This document shows, piece after piece, positions 33,022 to 42,255 of a stretch of 64,000 nucleotides of DNA; positions within the stretch are counted from its first letter, which is position 1, and each line of letters opens with the position of its first letter. Origin of the DNA: Batillaria attramentaria (taxonomy: Eukaryota > Mollusca > Gastropoda > Batillariidae). A program made the translations under genes and the position numbers. The DNA lies in contig JACVVK020000311.1 in assembly GCA_018292915.2 (NCBI GenBank), positions 310,001 to 374,000 on the forward strand, given 5' to 3'. Below the pieces are notes generated by a model that did not search any database, was not told the DNA's origin, and worked only from the letters and a program-made list of their open reading frames with translations.

Positions 33022-35929
33022 GGGTGGAGTGGGGGGGGGGGGGATTTCCAGGAGTTTTTAACAGCAGTTACAATCCATTAGCCACACATTTTATTTTACT
33101 TTCTGTTTCTTGCAGACGTTTGTGAAAGGATACCTCATCACCTTTGTCCGTCTGCTGCTGGGCATTGATGCTGAGGAAGGATCAGGACATCTCTCCAGTG
33201 TCAGTCTTTGTTCTTCATTGTTTCTTTGTCCTAATTAAACACAGATTTATGCATTAGCAGCAGGCAGTACTGTGCTTCAGTGTTGAATTGCATAGTCATG
33301 CATCACATTTATTCAATATCGCATAAAATTTGTTTACATTTCTTTATTTGTGCTAGTCTTAGAAGCTAGAAATACTGACATACTGACTGGCGGATGCTTC
33401 AGAAATGTTCAGTTTCGCAGGTTCTGTACCTGCGGCGAGTGTCTAAAATTGAGCACTTAGAATAACTCTCAAACTCCAGCCTGAAACGCTGTTTTTGAAG
33501 ATGAGACCTGTGTATCAGTATCAACTGTTGATAAACATGCTACCTCTGCCACTTCTTCCTTCATCTAGAAAATGACCCAAGAATCTGTCATATCAGTGGC
33601 GTTTAGGCCCTTTTTCCAAGATGACAGTAGACATGGACTTGGCTTTGTTCTATTTATTGAGTTTTGTTCACCGTTTTGTTTCCAGATACGCATCAAGCGA
33701 GCCACCATGGACAAATTCCCCACGTACGGAGAGCTGTACCAAGGACTGTGCTCGGCAACAGGGGAGATTCCCATCGCGATCTACCGCACAGAAAAACAGG
33801 CAGTCGCCCTCAAGGTGGATATGGATGAAGGAGACAAGTCTGCCTCATCGAATTCCAAGCCAAGCAAGAGAAGAGAGAGAAAAGTAAGTGTGTAGTGTTC
33901 ACTGTGGATTATATGATATGCTTGTAACAAAGGACTCGACTCGAGACATAAATTATTTTATTGATTCCGGCCATGGGCTGCTTTCACAGAGGTGAACAAA
34001 AGAGAACGGCAGCACTCAAAGCAAAGGAATGCACATACATGAACATGAGCAGCAAGGACATAATAACACCAAATGCAGATCTATATTACATTACACAGCG
34101 CTTAGAAGCAAAAAACAGGAATTTCGCCAGTTTGATAATCTTGGCCTTGTTGTTGAGTTTTATGGAGCTGACAAACTAAGGGGCTCAGAGTTTATGGATT
34201 TGACTCTTGACCTGACACAGATCTGAATGAAGTCTTCAACAGTAAGAAGCAAGCAGTTTTTGTCCCAATTTTTTGCCATGTGGTTTTATCATCACTACAG
34301 CTGTGTTAATTGTTGCAGTTGTGTCTTATCAGTAAGTCACAACTAACTAACAAGTTGTCAAGTTGGTTTATTCCTGACCCCGATAGGGGTACATGAATCA
34401 ATTGAATTACATACATAACATCAGAACAGAATGTTAAATTGTCATTCCTCTCCATCCGCGTTCCCCTCCTGTTTCAAAGGATGATGGTAATTGGTATGGC
34501 ATCTGTGCTGTGGTCAACGCTGCATTGAGTTTATTTTCAGTCTGTGTTTTTTCAGGATGGGATCGTGAGAAAACCCTCTCACAACTGGAGTCCTTTTGCT
34601 GTGTTCAACAATGCCGAGCTTGTGGATGTTGGCGGTCTTGTTCGTAACCGCCTGAAAAGTCTTGACATGTCTGCCCGTGACTATTGTGAGTTGTTTCTTT
34701 GTCTATCTGTCTCAACACCCTGCCCCTGGCCCCCTACATCCACCCCCAGCTACCCCCTGCCTTGCTGTCTCTGCTTTCCACTACAGCATTCAGCTTAGAC
34801 TTGATTCAGAATGTCGAGTGGTGCATCGGTGACTGCGTGCGTCATCTGGCATCATGATTCACATAGTTGTTTAATCAGCGACTTTAGCCTATCGTAATAG
34901 CTATCTCTGTAAAACGATGCCACCTTTATCGTAAGCATGAACTCACTCCAATTTGGATGAAATCTCTTGTTCTAAACAATAATTAATTTTGCGTATTTCC
35001 ATTGTACAAAGTTTGACATAGATGTTGTGTGCTTTTTCAGCGGAAGTGAAGAAGAAACCCAACTCCATCTCTTACGTGATAGCCAACCCATCACCGCAAC
35101 GCAGACTGAAAGTTGGGGATATCATGTGAGTGTTGTTTTGACCAATTCTGTTGACAGTTACAACATTGCTGTCATTTTGTTTTCAGTCTAATGTTTTTCC
35201 TGCATGTGCTTGGCATTGGTAATGTTGGGAGGGGACATTGTCCTATTTTCCCATCTCTTGCAAGGGGTTGTTGCTTTGTTTTGGAGTCATGAAAGTGAGT
35301 TGCCCCTAAATAGTCTTCGTGTCAAAGGGAACTGGGACTGCCAGACTGGTAGACCATTGGGCTTTCAGTTCATTAGTTTTAATCCCAGCTAGGAGCTAAA
35401 CTTTGCACTGATTTTATTGTCCATTGCCCTGTCTTTGATTTCAATTTTCACCCATTTGTAAAACCCACAGCCAACTAACCAGCCAACCTAGGTGTGGAAA
35501 AGACAATGAATTATGTTAGGGGGTGAGGGGGTAAGGGCTGGTGGTGGGGCAGACTGGCAGTCTGGTATGGGCTGTTGCCTCATCTGTTTCAATAAAGACT
35601 CCGTTGCAGCTGTTTGCCTTTCCACTTTGTCATTAACTGATGCCCGCTTTCTCTTGCACAGCTACGTCATCCAGCCCAGCTCCATGGAAGCCAAGCCGAG
35701 CAAGCAGAAATCTTGGATAATGCGCTCGCACAGTTTCAGTGGTCCATACCGCTCCCGCGGTGAATCATCCGCCCCGTCCACATCTGCTACGGCGACAGGC
35801 TCCAACACTCCGCGGAGATCCCTCACCGAGCAAGGGGCAGAGAGGATCGGGAGATTCAAATTGAAACGCTACGGCTCGGACAAGGTTGTGGAGGGTACCA
35901 CATCCTCTCCAGTTCAAAATGCAAAATGA
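2826..35929 (+). CDS. KCNT: Slo2/KCNT (Slack-type) potassium channel, spliced gene
   Basis: Large-conductance K+ channel alpha subunit of the Slo2 family, acting at the plasma membrane of excitable cells. Coding exons read from GT..AG borders: 2826-2923 or 5045-5142 (alternative first), 5826-5908, 9055-9151, 10036-10122, 11206-11314, 11749-11823, 12162-12248, 12590-12693, 12845-13031, 13670-13834, 16646-16782, 17038-17101, 17628-17736, 18456-18564, 23927-24076, 24606-24805, 25340-25581, 26375-26508, 27382-27487, 28386-28558, 30694-30765, 31237-31374, 31724-31835, 32052-32156, 33116-33199, 33686-33883, 34556-34685, 35041-35125, 35662-35929. All phases agree; one first exon plus the 28 shared exons gives 3,708 nt (1,235 aa plus stop), close to human KCNT1 length. 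Nearly every exon aligns by eye with remembered vertebrate KCNT1, for example [29 protein letters not shown] and EIPI.IYRTE. KCNT1 and KCNT2 cannot be told apart; this is probably the single invertebrate Slo2. UTR exons are not resolved. Confidence 0.95.
5045..5142 (+). CDS. KCNT: KCNT alternative first coding exon B
   Basis: ATG at 5045 (context AAAATGG) opens 98 nt ending at donor CACAG|gtatgc. The peptide is acidic ([16 protein letters not shown]) and joins the next exon as [15 protein letters not shown]. The reading frame would continue past the donor into non-conserved sequence, so the splice rather than a stop defines the end. It is nearer to the shared exons than exon A and looks the more typical Slo2 N-terminus. 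Confidence 0.75.
5826..12248 (+). CDS. KCNT: KCNT N-terminal cytoplasmic segment and S1-S4 (exons 2-7)
   Basis: Exons 5826-5908, 9055-9151, 10036-10122, 11206-11314, 11749-11823 and 12162-12248. The first encodes [16 protein letters not shown] before S1. The second holds S1 ([17 protein letters not shown]). The third is the poorly conserved S1-S2 loop with charged and Asn-rich residues. The fourth has S2 ([20 protein letters not shown]). The fifth has S3 ([16 protein letters not shown]). The sixth has the S4 region ([15 protein letters not shown]), which as in other Slo2 channels lacks the regular arginine ladder of voltage sensors. Confidence 0.9.
6319..6797. mobile_element. TTAA-flanked MITE, copy 1
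   Basis: Flanked by TTAA at 6319 and 6794. Left end CCTTCCGGCTACGTGG; right end is a decayed inverse (tttagccagaagg). Inside are four units of about 60 bp containing accatgggtaatttgtttcc and cacgacgtaggactagg. TTAA duplication suggests a piggyBac-type element without its transposase. Lies in the intron between 5908 and 9055. Confidence 0.85.
7130..7604. mobile_element. TTAA-flanked MITE, copy 2
   Basis: Same element as copy 1, same orientation, 330 bp downstream. Ends are perfect inverted repeats of 16 bp (CCTTCCGGCTACGTCG) inside TTAA at 7130 and 7601. Internal units match copy 1 closely. Confidence 0.9.
9623..9902. mobile_element. MITE with about 40-bp inverted ends
   Basis: Left end tctgggcccgcatgtaaaac is mirrored at the right by gttttacatgcaggcccaga with a few differences, and the similarity continues inward to ttttagccca. 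There is no coding capacity. Superfamily uncertain. Confidence 0.75.
10405..10740 (-). mobile_element. Truncated non-LTR retrotransposon, RT C-terminus
   Basis: Minus-strand frame encodes [20 protein letters not shown] followed by [13 protein letters not shown], the hallmark end of non-LTR reverse transcriptase ORFs (L2/CR1-like). It stops at 10568, then a short 3' UTR with agcgctatataaataa and an (ATT)n tail at the 10405 end. Dead 5'-truncated copy in an intron. Confidence 0.8.
12590..13031 (+). CDS. KCNT: KCNT S5, pore loop and S6 (exons 8-9)
   Basis: Exon 12590-12693 ends S4-S5 and encodes S5 ([17 protein letters not shown]). Exon 12845-13031 encodes the turret ([10 protein letters not shown]), pore helix ([10 protein letters not shown]), filter TVGYGD (about residues 278-283) and S6 ([18 protein letters not shown]). 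The filter is intact for K+ selectivity. The intron between the two carries a short GT run just before the acceptor. Confidence 0.95.
13150..13322 (-). mobile_element. tRNA-SINE family A, minus copy
   Basis: Inverse of the family: aaaacgtccttttccaccat through ttggccccagccagg to ctaccatttggctatcccgg. Lies in the intron after the pore exon. Confidence 0.8.
13670..24805 (+). CDS. KCNT: KCNT RCK1 domain (exons 10-16)
   Basis: Exons 13670-13834, 16646-16782, 17038-17101, 17628-17736, 18456-18564, 23927-24076 and 24606-24805 encode the first regulator-of-K-conductance domain. Landmarks are [11 protein letters not shown], the Rossmann-like start, [56 protein letters not shown] and LNPGPEYIL. The 5.4-kb intron before 23927 contains a hAT-like element and large tandem arrays. 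The acceptor of that exon is a NAGNAG type (aag/cag at 23921-23926); the choice changes one residue pair. Confidence 0.9.
13835..16645. other. Intron with no further gene
   Basis: 2.8 kb between channel exons; contains (CA)n 15638-15713 followed by (CT)n, A-rich and G-run tracts (16225-16245, 16417-16430). Nothing else recognised. Confidence 0.6.
15638..15713. repeat. (CA)n microsatellite
   Basis: About 38 uninterrupted units passing into (CT)n. Confidence 0.95.
17388..17560 (+). mobile_element. Partial copy of the GGCTCCCT element
   Basis: Begins ggctccctagtgtaacaaag and continues through a GT run, gcattttctcagaatgtaca and caccaaatttggcatgctga, matching the 5' end and first unit of the element at 28914. 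Truncated before the TCAAGGTCA block. Lies close to the acceptor of the exon at 17628. Confidence 0.8.
19302..19797. repeat. 99-bp tandem repeat, five copies
   Basis: Units start at 19302, 19401, 19500, 19599 and 19698 with tcacaagaaaggaaattaca. The first two read ccagggtttccc, the last three ccaatgtttccc. A period divisible by three explains the long minus-strand open frames. Confidence 0.95.
20479..20625. repeat. 21-bp tandem repeat, seven copies
   Basis: Unit atgatgttcacacctggcgtg; the first unit has cacttgg. Lies in the 5.4-kb intron before the exon at 23927. Confidence 0.95.
21912..22234. mobile_element. hAT-like short element 1
   Basis: Ends CAGGGCTTGTG and CACAAGCCCTG are perfect 11-bp inverted repeats, flanked by ATGTA on both sides. 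Subterminal motif gacgcacag occurs several times. No transposase. Confidence 0.7.
22321..23730. repeat. 47-bp tandem repeat, 30 copies
   Basis: Unit of 47 bp starting tagcttctttcaacatccga, with cttcctacatgttcatagac. About 30 near-identical units. A C/G variant (caacatcc or caagatcc) splits the array: G type in copies 7, 10-14, 17, 19, 29 and 30; the rest are C type. Within the intron before 23927. Confidence 0.97.
24826..25228 (+). mobile_element. tRNA-SINE family B, second full copy
   Basis: tRNA-like head ggtggtctaatggttaagag with B box ggttcgagtccc, the same body as the copy at 1765, and tail (ATT)n. Inserted just after the donor at 24805. Confidence 0.85.
25340..26508 (+). CDS. KCNT: KCNT RCK1-RCK2 linker (exons 17-18)
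   Basis: Exons 25340-25581 and 26375-26508. The sequence is rich in charged and Asn residues, with [31 protein letters not shown] and an acidic [15 protein letters not shown]. Vertebrate Slo2 channels also have a long, variable and probably disordered linker here. Joins are supported by phase (G|AG, then 0, then AA|G) rather than by conservation. Confidence 0.8.
26584..26869. repeat. 31-bp tandem repeat, nine copies plus a part
   Basis: Unit gtatgttgtatagttgtgca followed by atacactcagg, nearly identical copies, just downstream of the donor at 26508. Confidence 0.95.
27063..27158. repeat. C-rich tract and short (CA)n
   Basis: Long runs of C broken by single T, then acacac. Probably hard to sequence, so the length may be inexact. 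Confidence 0.85.
27382..33883 (+). CDS. KCNT: KCNT RCK2 domain (exons 19-26)
   Basis: Exons 27382-27487, 28386-28558, 30694-30765, 31237-31374, 31724-31835, 32052-32156, 33116-33199 and 33686-33883. Landmarks: [97 protein letters not shown] and [11 protein letters not shown]. The region matching the mammalian sodium-binding motif reads ETDPDP across the 28558/30694 splice, so the key Asp and His are replaced. The donor after 33199 is gtcagt, weaker than the others. Confidence 0.9.
28681..28912. repeat. 46-bp tandem repeat, left block of five
   Basis: Unit ttttttgcagtatttgtaca tccccacttgcagtcaccag tgctcc. Starts 120 bp after the donor at 28558. The same unit resumes at 30330 beyond the inserted element. 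Confidence 0.95.
28914..30310. mobile_element. 1.4-kb element with inverted ends and about 300-bp internal units
   Basis: Begins GGCTCCCTTGTG and ends CACAAGGGAGCC, a perfect 12-bp inverted pair. Inside, units of about 300 bp begin with a cattggcattttctcagaat-like stretch near 29013, 29315, 29618 and 29909. Each holds caccaaacttggcatgc, gatagacattgataag and blocks of tgaccttgactcaaggtcaa. No protein coding. Class unknown. Confidence 0.75.
30330..30470. repeat. 46-bp tandem repeat, right block of three
   Basis: Same unit as 28681-28912, with one extra C (gctccctttttgcag), ending about 220 bp before the acceptor at 30693. Confidence 0.95.
32285..32645 (+). mobile_element. Truncated non-LTR retrotransposon, RT C-terminus
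   Basis: Plus-strand frame reads [15 protein letters not shown], then [18 protein letters not shown] and a stop, the end of a non-LTR RT. The 3' part has a (GT)n run (32465-32520), gaagcgccttgagctcacct, gctatataagaatg and an (ATT)n tail. The frame is broken upstream. Confidence 0.75.
32990..33045. repeat. GT and G-run low-complexity tract
   Basis: gtgtgt passing into long G runs broken by tggagt. About 70 bp upstream of the acceptor at 33115. Confidence 0.85.
34556..35929 (+). CDS. KCNT: KCNT cytoplasmic C-terminal tail (exons 27-29)
   Basis: Exons 34556-34685, 35041-35125 and 35662-35929, stop TGA at 35927. [20 protein letters not shown] and the segment from [12 protein letters not shown] to LKVGDIIYVIQPSS match the conserved Slo2 tail. 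The last exon adds a Ser/Arg-rich region ([24 protein letters not shown]) with plausible PKA/PKC-type sites. The end is ...SPVQNAK, not an obvious PDZ ligand. Confidence 0.9.
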
Positions 35930-36920
35930 GATGTTCAGTCCCACGCGTATTGGTTATAGCTGGCATGAGGAACCGGATGATCAACTGAGAAAGTTCCATG
36001 GCTTTAGGGCGATTGTGTGGATGAGACTTGTCTTCAGAATGTTGTTAGAAGGGAATTAAGTGCTGTGTTTTCATTTGATTCAGGTATTTTTAGCAAATGA
36101 CACTTACTACTGGCGTTTTTTATGCGTGTGTGCACCCAGGAAAGAAGTGCCTTTTCATTATTGCACACTAGTGCAGACATCTCAGCATTTTCTGAGGGAT
36201 ATTATTTTTGTCACCAACGCACGTACCTACCAGTACTAGCATGAATGCTACGTTCTGCAGGACTCATTTTGTTATGTTGACTGCAGCAAGATGATTTCAG
36301 AGTGCCTTGATGACATAAATGTAGAGGAAGTGTTGAGTAATATCGGCCAGGCAGAGAGTTCTATGTTTCTGTGAGGAGAATTCACCACTGTTTGCCATTT
36401 TATTTTCTCTTTGTTTCTGATAGCTTCCTTTGAACTGTTCGTCTCAGTCGATGCAAAATATAGTTCGGAGAAGTCAGGCACCTATGGGATTTCTTTTTCT
36501 TACTTATGTAACCCTCAGATCCTCTTTCTGGGTTTTCTGGTTCTGCTTTGTCATTTTTTTTTTTTAATGCAAAACTACCCTTCTCTAAGTGTATGGATTA
36601 CTTGCAGCAAAGCGGGGATAAGTATGCAAATGGAAAGTCAAGAAGTGCAAGTTTTTTTGTTTTGTTTTTTTGTATTGGTGCTGGTACCTTTCTGTAGTGT
36701 GCGTTTACTGCTTGTGAAAATTACTTATATTTCTGGGCTAATCAAAACATATCAAATCATCCCATGGGGTTGTACTCAAGATCAACATAAGGGATACTTA
36801 CCTTTTTTGTATTTTTGTAAAGTTTATTTGTGATGGTGGTGTTCATTTTTATCATGCTGGTGTAATTGTACCTCATTTGACATCATTCCCGTTTACAGCT
36901 GCAGTATGTGTCTTTCTAGA

Positions 36921-36956
<36 letters not shown>

Positions 36957-37757
36957 ATCAAATGAGATTTTAAAATCCCGTGGCTGTTCTAGCTGGCTGG
37001 CTGAACGTTATTCAAAGTTTCATTTTTTGCAGTGCTCAAGGTGCTACAGTGTATTTTGTAACTTGGATCTGACTACAGGGAGGAAACCACACATTGGGAA
37101 TGTCAACTGATCACCACTCAGTGTACTGCTATGCAAATAATAATTCTTAGCAATTGTTTTGCGGAAAAAAATCATATGGAATCATGAAAACATTTGTACT
37201 TAAGAAGTGTGAATTTTAAGTGTGCGTTAAATGTATTCATGCTGCATACAGAGCCAGATACTTACAGTACTGTACTATGCAACACAGGTTTTGATGCATT
37301 TTCATCCCAACCTTTTATGCAAGTGCTAATCTGTCCATGTACTTTATCTAGTCCTTAAAAAGGCCACTATGCATGTCTAGATTCATTTTGTTGTTGTTGT
37401 CACTCCAACTCCTGCATTTCTGTCCTCTGGTTAGACCCCGACCAGTCCCCAGTTGCTTTCCTCATGTCCCTAAACTCCTCTGTAGCCCTGTCCCTCCCCA
37501 CTCATTTCTGTGCTCCCATCCAACGATCACTCACCCCCTCCTGCTAATCTCACAACTCAACATCCCCCCAATCCCTACACAATTCTCTCTTTCACCCCCC
37601 CCCCCCTCCCCCATGCCGGCAAATGTCAAAATTCAACTCCCCCCTATTTCATTCTACCCTACCCGTCTCTCTTACTGCTTTACAGTTTACCCCGAAGCCT
37701 CTAACTAATTTTGTGCCCAGTCCTTCCATTTCACTTTAACAAGATCCTCACTGCTTA

Positions 37758-38125
37758 AGGCCGCGATCCACGATCAGACAGTGCGGGACCGCAGTGCGGG
37801 ATCTGATGATTTTCTATGGCAACCAGCAGATTCTTGACGTCACTATCAGACAGTGCGGGATGCGGGATAGGGTTCAGCCGGCGCTACTTTCAGCCCGCAC
37901 TGCGGGATGGGTGCCATCAGACAGCCAATCAAATTGCGAGCTTCGCGCACACGCCCTTTCCACCCTTGACCCCAACAAAAGATGGCCAGCCTTTCTCCGG
38001 TGGCAGACTGTCCGCCGGTCACGCACTGCGGGATACGTGGAGCGCTACATCCCGTCGGACATCCGATCCCGCAGCCGTCCGTCCCACACTGCGGTCCCGC
38101 ACTGTCTGATCGTGGATCGCGGCCT
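37758..38125. mobile_element. MITE with perfect 40-bp inverted ends, TTA target duplication
   Basis: Left end from aggccgcgatccacgatcag is the exact inverse complement of the right end for about 40 bp. Flanked by TTA on both sides (37755, 38126), as for PIF/Harbinger elements. Internal copies of cactgcgggat in both directions. No transposase. Lies in the presumed channel 3' UTR. Confidence 0.88.
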
Positions 38126-39464
38126 TTAGGTTCCTTAGATACCCTCCTCCACTCCCCTCCCACCCTCTTTCCCCAATCACACGTACACACACACACGCAC
38201 AGACACACACACACCCCAGCCCTCCCCTCACCTTCTCTTAGTCTTCCTTTATAAGCGAATGTCTAAAGTTGAGTCTTTCTGTGCCTTACGTGCCTTTGTG
38301 AGTCCATTCCACACTGAATCTGTTCTCCAGCTCTTACGTGTATTTCAAAATGTCCGTACAGCATTATTGGCATTCCTCTCCAGTCTGTAAAATCTGGAAT
38401 CAGGCTTATTTGTGGTTATTTGACTGTTAAAGGGGCATTCATATACAACGAGATATTTTTGTACGTTGTGTTGATTACATGAAAGTTGTTCGTTGCTTGT
38501 GATACTTCTGATGTAACAATCATTTGTTTGTTTATTTGCCGAACAAAGATTTTCACTCATTTTCATTAACACTGTAAAGAAAATGTGTATTGTGGTCTTT
38601 CTGGTTCAGAAAATGCATTCAGTTTACTGCAAAATTCACCAAGTTTTTCCTCGGCTTTGTTTTTGTACATGCGTTTAATTGGTTGATCACAATTTTGGTA
38701 CATTCTAGTCTGCGCCTTGTAGCAACAACCGTTCGCTGCCTTTGTGATGGTGATAATGATAAATTTTACTTTTCTGGTCATGAATATTAAGGAAGGTTGG
38801 ACTCTTAACTGGTTTTAAGAGAAATTCAGTTTGTGTGCTATTTTGTCCCCAAGATACCCCCCCCCCCCCCCCCCCAAGTACTGGCCCGAAAGCTCTAATT
38901 CTAGCTTATAGTTTTAAGGTTTTTTTTTTGTTTTTTTTCAGGCCAGCTTTTGTGTTATCAGAATGGAAATTTCCCTTTGAGTCATTCACACCTGATGATC
39001 TCCTTGAACTAAGATAATTAGCGCCGTCTGTGTATTTGGTATTTTTTGTCCCTCAAAAAACACTGTTCTTTTAAAGTACATTTGTTTTGTCTGTTGTTCT
39101 TCAAGCGTGTTTTAACTGTTGAGGTACATGTACTCTGCTCACATTTGCGTACGTGTAAGTTGTTATTCCATTTACAAGCATGAACACATTCAAGCAGCGT
39201 ATGCCCTTCTTTTTGGCCAAAAAAGGAAACAAGGTGATGAAATTTGAGGGGCCAACATGACATCATAGCCAGTTGTAAACTTGTCCATTTCTCTGCGTCT
39301 TTGTTTAAGTTCTAGTCCTGTTTGTTTCATGATCATCTGAAGTACCGAGTGCCACAGAAGAAGGTTTGCTGGCAGGTAGGTTTGAATTCAAAGATTCTGA
39401 AATCTGGCTAGCAAATTGACATTACATGTATCTTACAAACTCTTGCTCTATGTTTGTTTCTTTC

Positions 39465-39625
39465 TTGTTGTGACAGCCTTGGAACTGTGAGTGTTTCTTT
39501 CTCGTCGTGACAGCCTTGGAACCGTGTTTCGTTCTCGTCGTGACAACCTTGGAACCGTGTGCGTTTCTTTCTTGTCGTGACAGCCTTGGACCTGTGTTTG
39601 TTTCTTTCTTGTCGTGACAGCCATG
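39465..39625. repeat. Degenerate tandem repeat of about 35-40 bp, five copies
   Basis: Units resemble tttctttctcgtcgtgacag followed by ccttggaaccgtg. In the presumed channel 3' UTR. Confidence 0.8.
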
Positions 39626-40967
39626 GACCTAAGTCGAATCAGCACATGCCTGCGCAGTTTATTCTCGGCTGAGGTGGATTTCTTAGCTTCCTGTACTGAG
39701 GAATAATCATCAGCACTTTCATTTTTGTTTTGTTTCATTTTCTTTTTGTTGTTGGTCCCACCATCAGTGCATAACTTAAACTAACAAAGGAAGTCCCAAT
39801 ATTGGAATTTTCTTTGTGCATGTATTCATATTTTGCACTGTGCATTTGCCTGTACTTACATTGTCTATTACATCAAACACAGGGTGTTTATTGAATATAC
39901 ATGTAGATCTGAAGCTGGTTTATCTGTATATATTGTGATCCATCATGTGTACGTCTTGCATGTCTTTGAAGATTCTACTTATCATCAAAACCACAGACAT
40001 TTATATTTTTATAGTAAAATTTGCTACTGTTTGGGCTTTATTTCTTTTTCAAGTAAGCAATATTTGACTCTAGGATAGGAAAATCAAAAATGGTGTTTTT
40101 TTATGATTGCGCTCATTGCCAGCAATCAACACGATACTCCTTCAAACAGTCACTGAAAATGAAGAAAACATACACATTTTTTAACTGTACACTGTAGATG
40201 AATCACACAGGTCCATGATGATATAGATTATCCTGGTACCCTTTAAAAACGGTCACAGTAACAAATACCTTCAATAAACCTATCCAGTTTCTTGTGTGTG
40301 TTCTAGTACCGTATTTCTCAAATAAAACAAAGTCAGGTATAATCAAGCAAGACTGGTATGCTGAGATACTCAGGTCAGTACAATGGCCTTTTAAAGAGAT
40401 TGACTTCAAGCATCTTTCTGCAAACTTCTTCATGAAATTTCGGCAGAGGCTAAAAGAAGCAACCCAGTGTGTTCTTAGCGTAATTTGCATAAAAAGTCAC
40501 AGTTAAGTTACCATTTCTAATAATTAAATATAGTCTTTATAAAACATATAAAAAGGCAAGACTTTCATTCAGACACTTTTGGAGAGGGAATTATCTGGTG
40601 ATGATACAATTTATTGAGGAAATTACAAATTACATTTTTGTCTCATTCTGAATTTTTTGCATGCAAAAATTGTAACCATCACTTACTTGCTTCAGGTGTA
40701 TGTTCTGTGACTTTTGCATATTTGTTTTGGTCACATAGTAAGGGTTTTAACTACTTTTTGGGGTTGTTTGAAACGTATGTAATGCACTTGATGATGCTTA
40801 ATTATGCATTTCTGCATCTACACCCACTACATGTACACCCACCGCACTTACTGGTAAACTGACTGTAACTTATTCCATGGTCTCCTTGTTCATGAAATCA
40901 AAATGGAGATTTCAAGTTTGGTACTTTTTGTGTTTTCACATGGGGAGTATGATTAATATGTGAAGGT

Positions 40968-40973
40968 AATAAA
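40968..40973 (+). terminator. Candidate polyadenylation signal of KCNT
   Basis: AATAAA followed about 30 bases later by a GTGTGTGT tract that could act as the downstream element. It is the last such signal before the dispersed repeat at 40999. Confidence 0.4.
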
Positions 40974-40998
40974 GTTCTGAAAGGGGTCACTTCTTGTG

Positions 40999-41297
40999 AT
41001 GCGTGTGTGTGTGTGTCTATGCAAGATGGACCTTATCATAGAACAAAGCTCTGATTCTCTCAGTTACCATGTTTGGATACAAGATCTGCTTTTTTTTTCC
41101 AAACGTAAACTTTATCGGGCAAGTGTCATAAATTGTTTTCTCATTAGAAACATTCACCATCACCAACATCATTGCTTCTCTCTCTCTCTCTGTTCCCTGC
41201 TACCTAACTCCATACAACTCCGCCATGTTCACCGTAATAATATTGGGTTATCATGCAAGCCGCGACTGACAAGAGGGCGACTTTGTAAAATGACTCG
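40999..41297 (+). repeat. Dispersed repeat, copy 1 of an inverted pair
   Basis: Runs from a GT tract through agatggaccttatcatagaa and a (TC)n run to gcgactttgtaaaatgactc. The reverse complement is at 46473-46756. No coding capacity recognised. Confidence 0.85.
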
Positions 41298-42224
41298 TAC
41301 TTATTTTTGTATCATACAGTATTTTACGCAAAAATCACGAAGCTGCATGGATTCCCCCCCCCCCCCCCCCCCTCTTGCCCATGCAAATCTGGATCCGCTC
41401 GTGTGAGCGTGTGACGCTCCGCCGCGCGAGTACACAGTCACACGGGTGTCACCGGGTGGACCGCCAGTCAATATAGCAAAAGCTGTTTTGTTGAACTACT
41501 GGCAGCGCTTGCTCCGAGCACGAGGGCGCTACCCGTTTGAAAGAGCAGCTAAGGTAAACTCTGCACAGTGCTTTAGCATGGCTGCCTTTGGCGTAACAAG
41601 GTAGGTGCTAGATAAACTTGATACACACGTACCTAAACATGTTATGGTCTATTGTATAAGACAGACACCTATCAACTTCTGTCCCTTGGGTGTCCGCCTT
41701 AGGTAGGTTTTAATATTCTGTCTTGATATAACAGTCAGGTTTCAACGGATTTCTGAACATTTGTGTCACTGAGTACTCAGTGTGACTGACACCGTGACTC
41801 AGTATAAGACAGACACCTATCCAAAGCAGACGCTTCAGCTATGAACACGTTTGACTGTATTGCGTTCAATGACTTGGTATAGGCTGGTTTTAACTTTGCT
41901 GACCAGTAATGTGTAGTACGGTCCGGCGCTTCCAGTCGTCAGTCGGTTGCTCGTGTTAAACGGACCGTAACGGTTAAGGTCGATTTCAGTAGGTGAGGAC
42001 AGACAAGGTTACTGTGTCTGTGTGTACTAACGAAAACAGTGGCATTCTCTCTGTCCGTCCGCCTGTCTGCCTCTCCTCTTCCCTCTCCGTCTCTCCACAA
42101 AACACGACAAAAACGTTTCTGAACCGTAGTCACACGGCCTAGTGCGGCCGGAAGAGTGTGTGTCGAGATGTAGGCTGTGTGTGTGTGTGTGCGCGCGTGA
42201 CCAAGATGTACTGTTAAATCTCTG

Positions 42225-42255
<31 letters not shown>

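Larger units (their letters stand above)
35930..40985 (+). other. Probable long KCNT 3' untranslated region
   Basis: About 5 kb of AT-rich DNA after the channel stop with no supported gene. It contains a short (CA)n run (36921-36948), a TIR element at 37758-38125, a poly-C run near 38860, and a degenerate repeat around 39465-39625. It ends with AATAAA at 40968 and a GT-rich stretch near 41000, a normal arrangement for a cleavage site. Earlier AATAAA-like hexamers lie near 40273 and 40319. The transcript extent is an inference. Confidence 0.45.

Noticed and set aside
35513..35661. Extension of the last channel exon upstream (open frame from 35513)
   Set aside because: The frame is open, but the acceptor ttgcacag at 35661 restores the conserved IYVIQPSS sequence in the correct phase.
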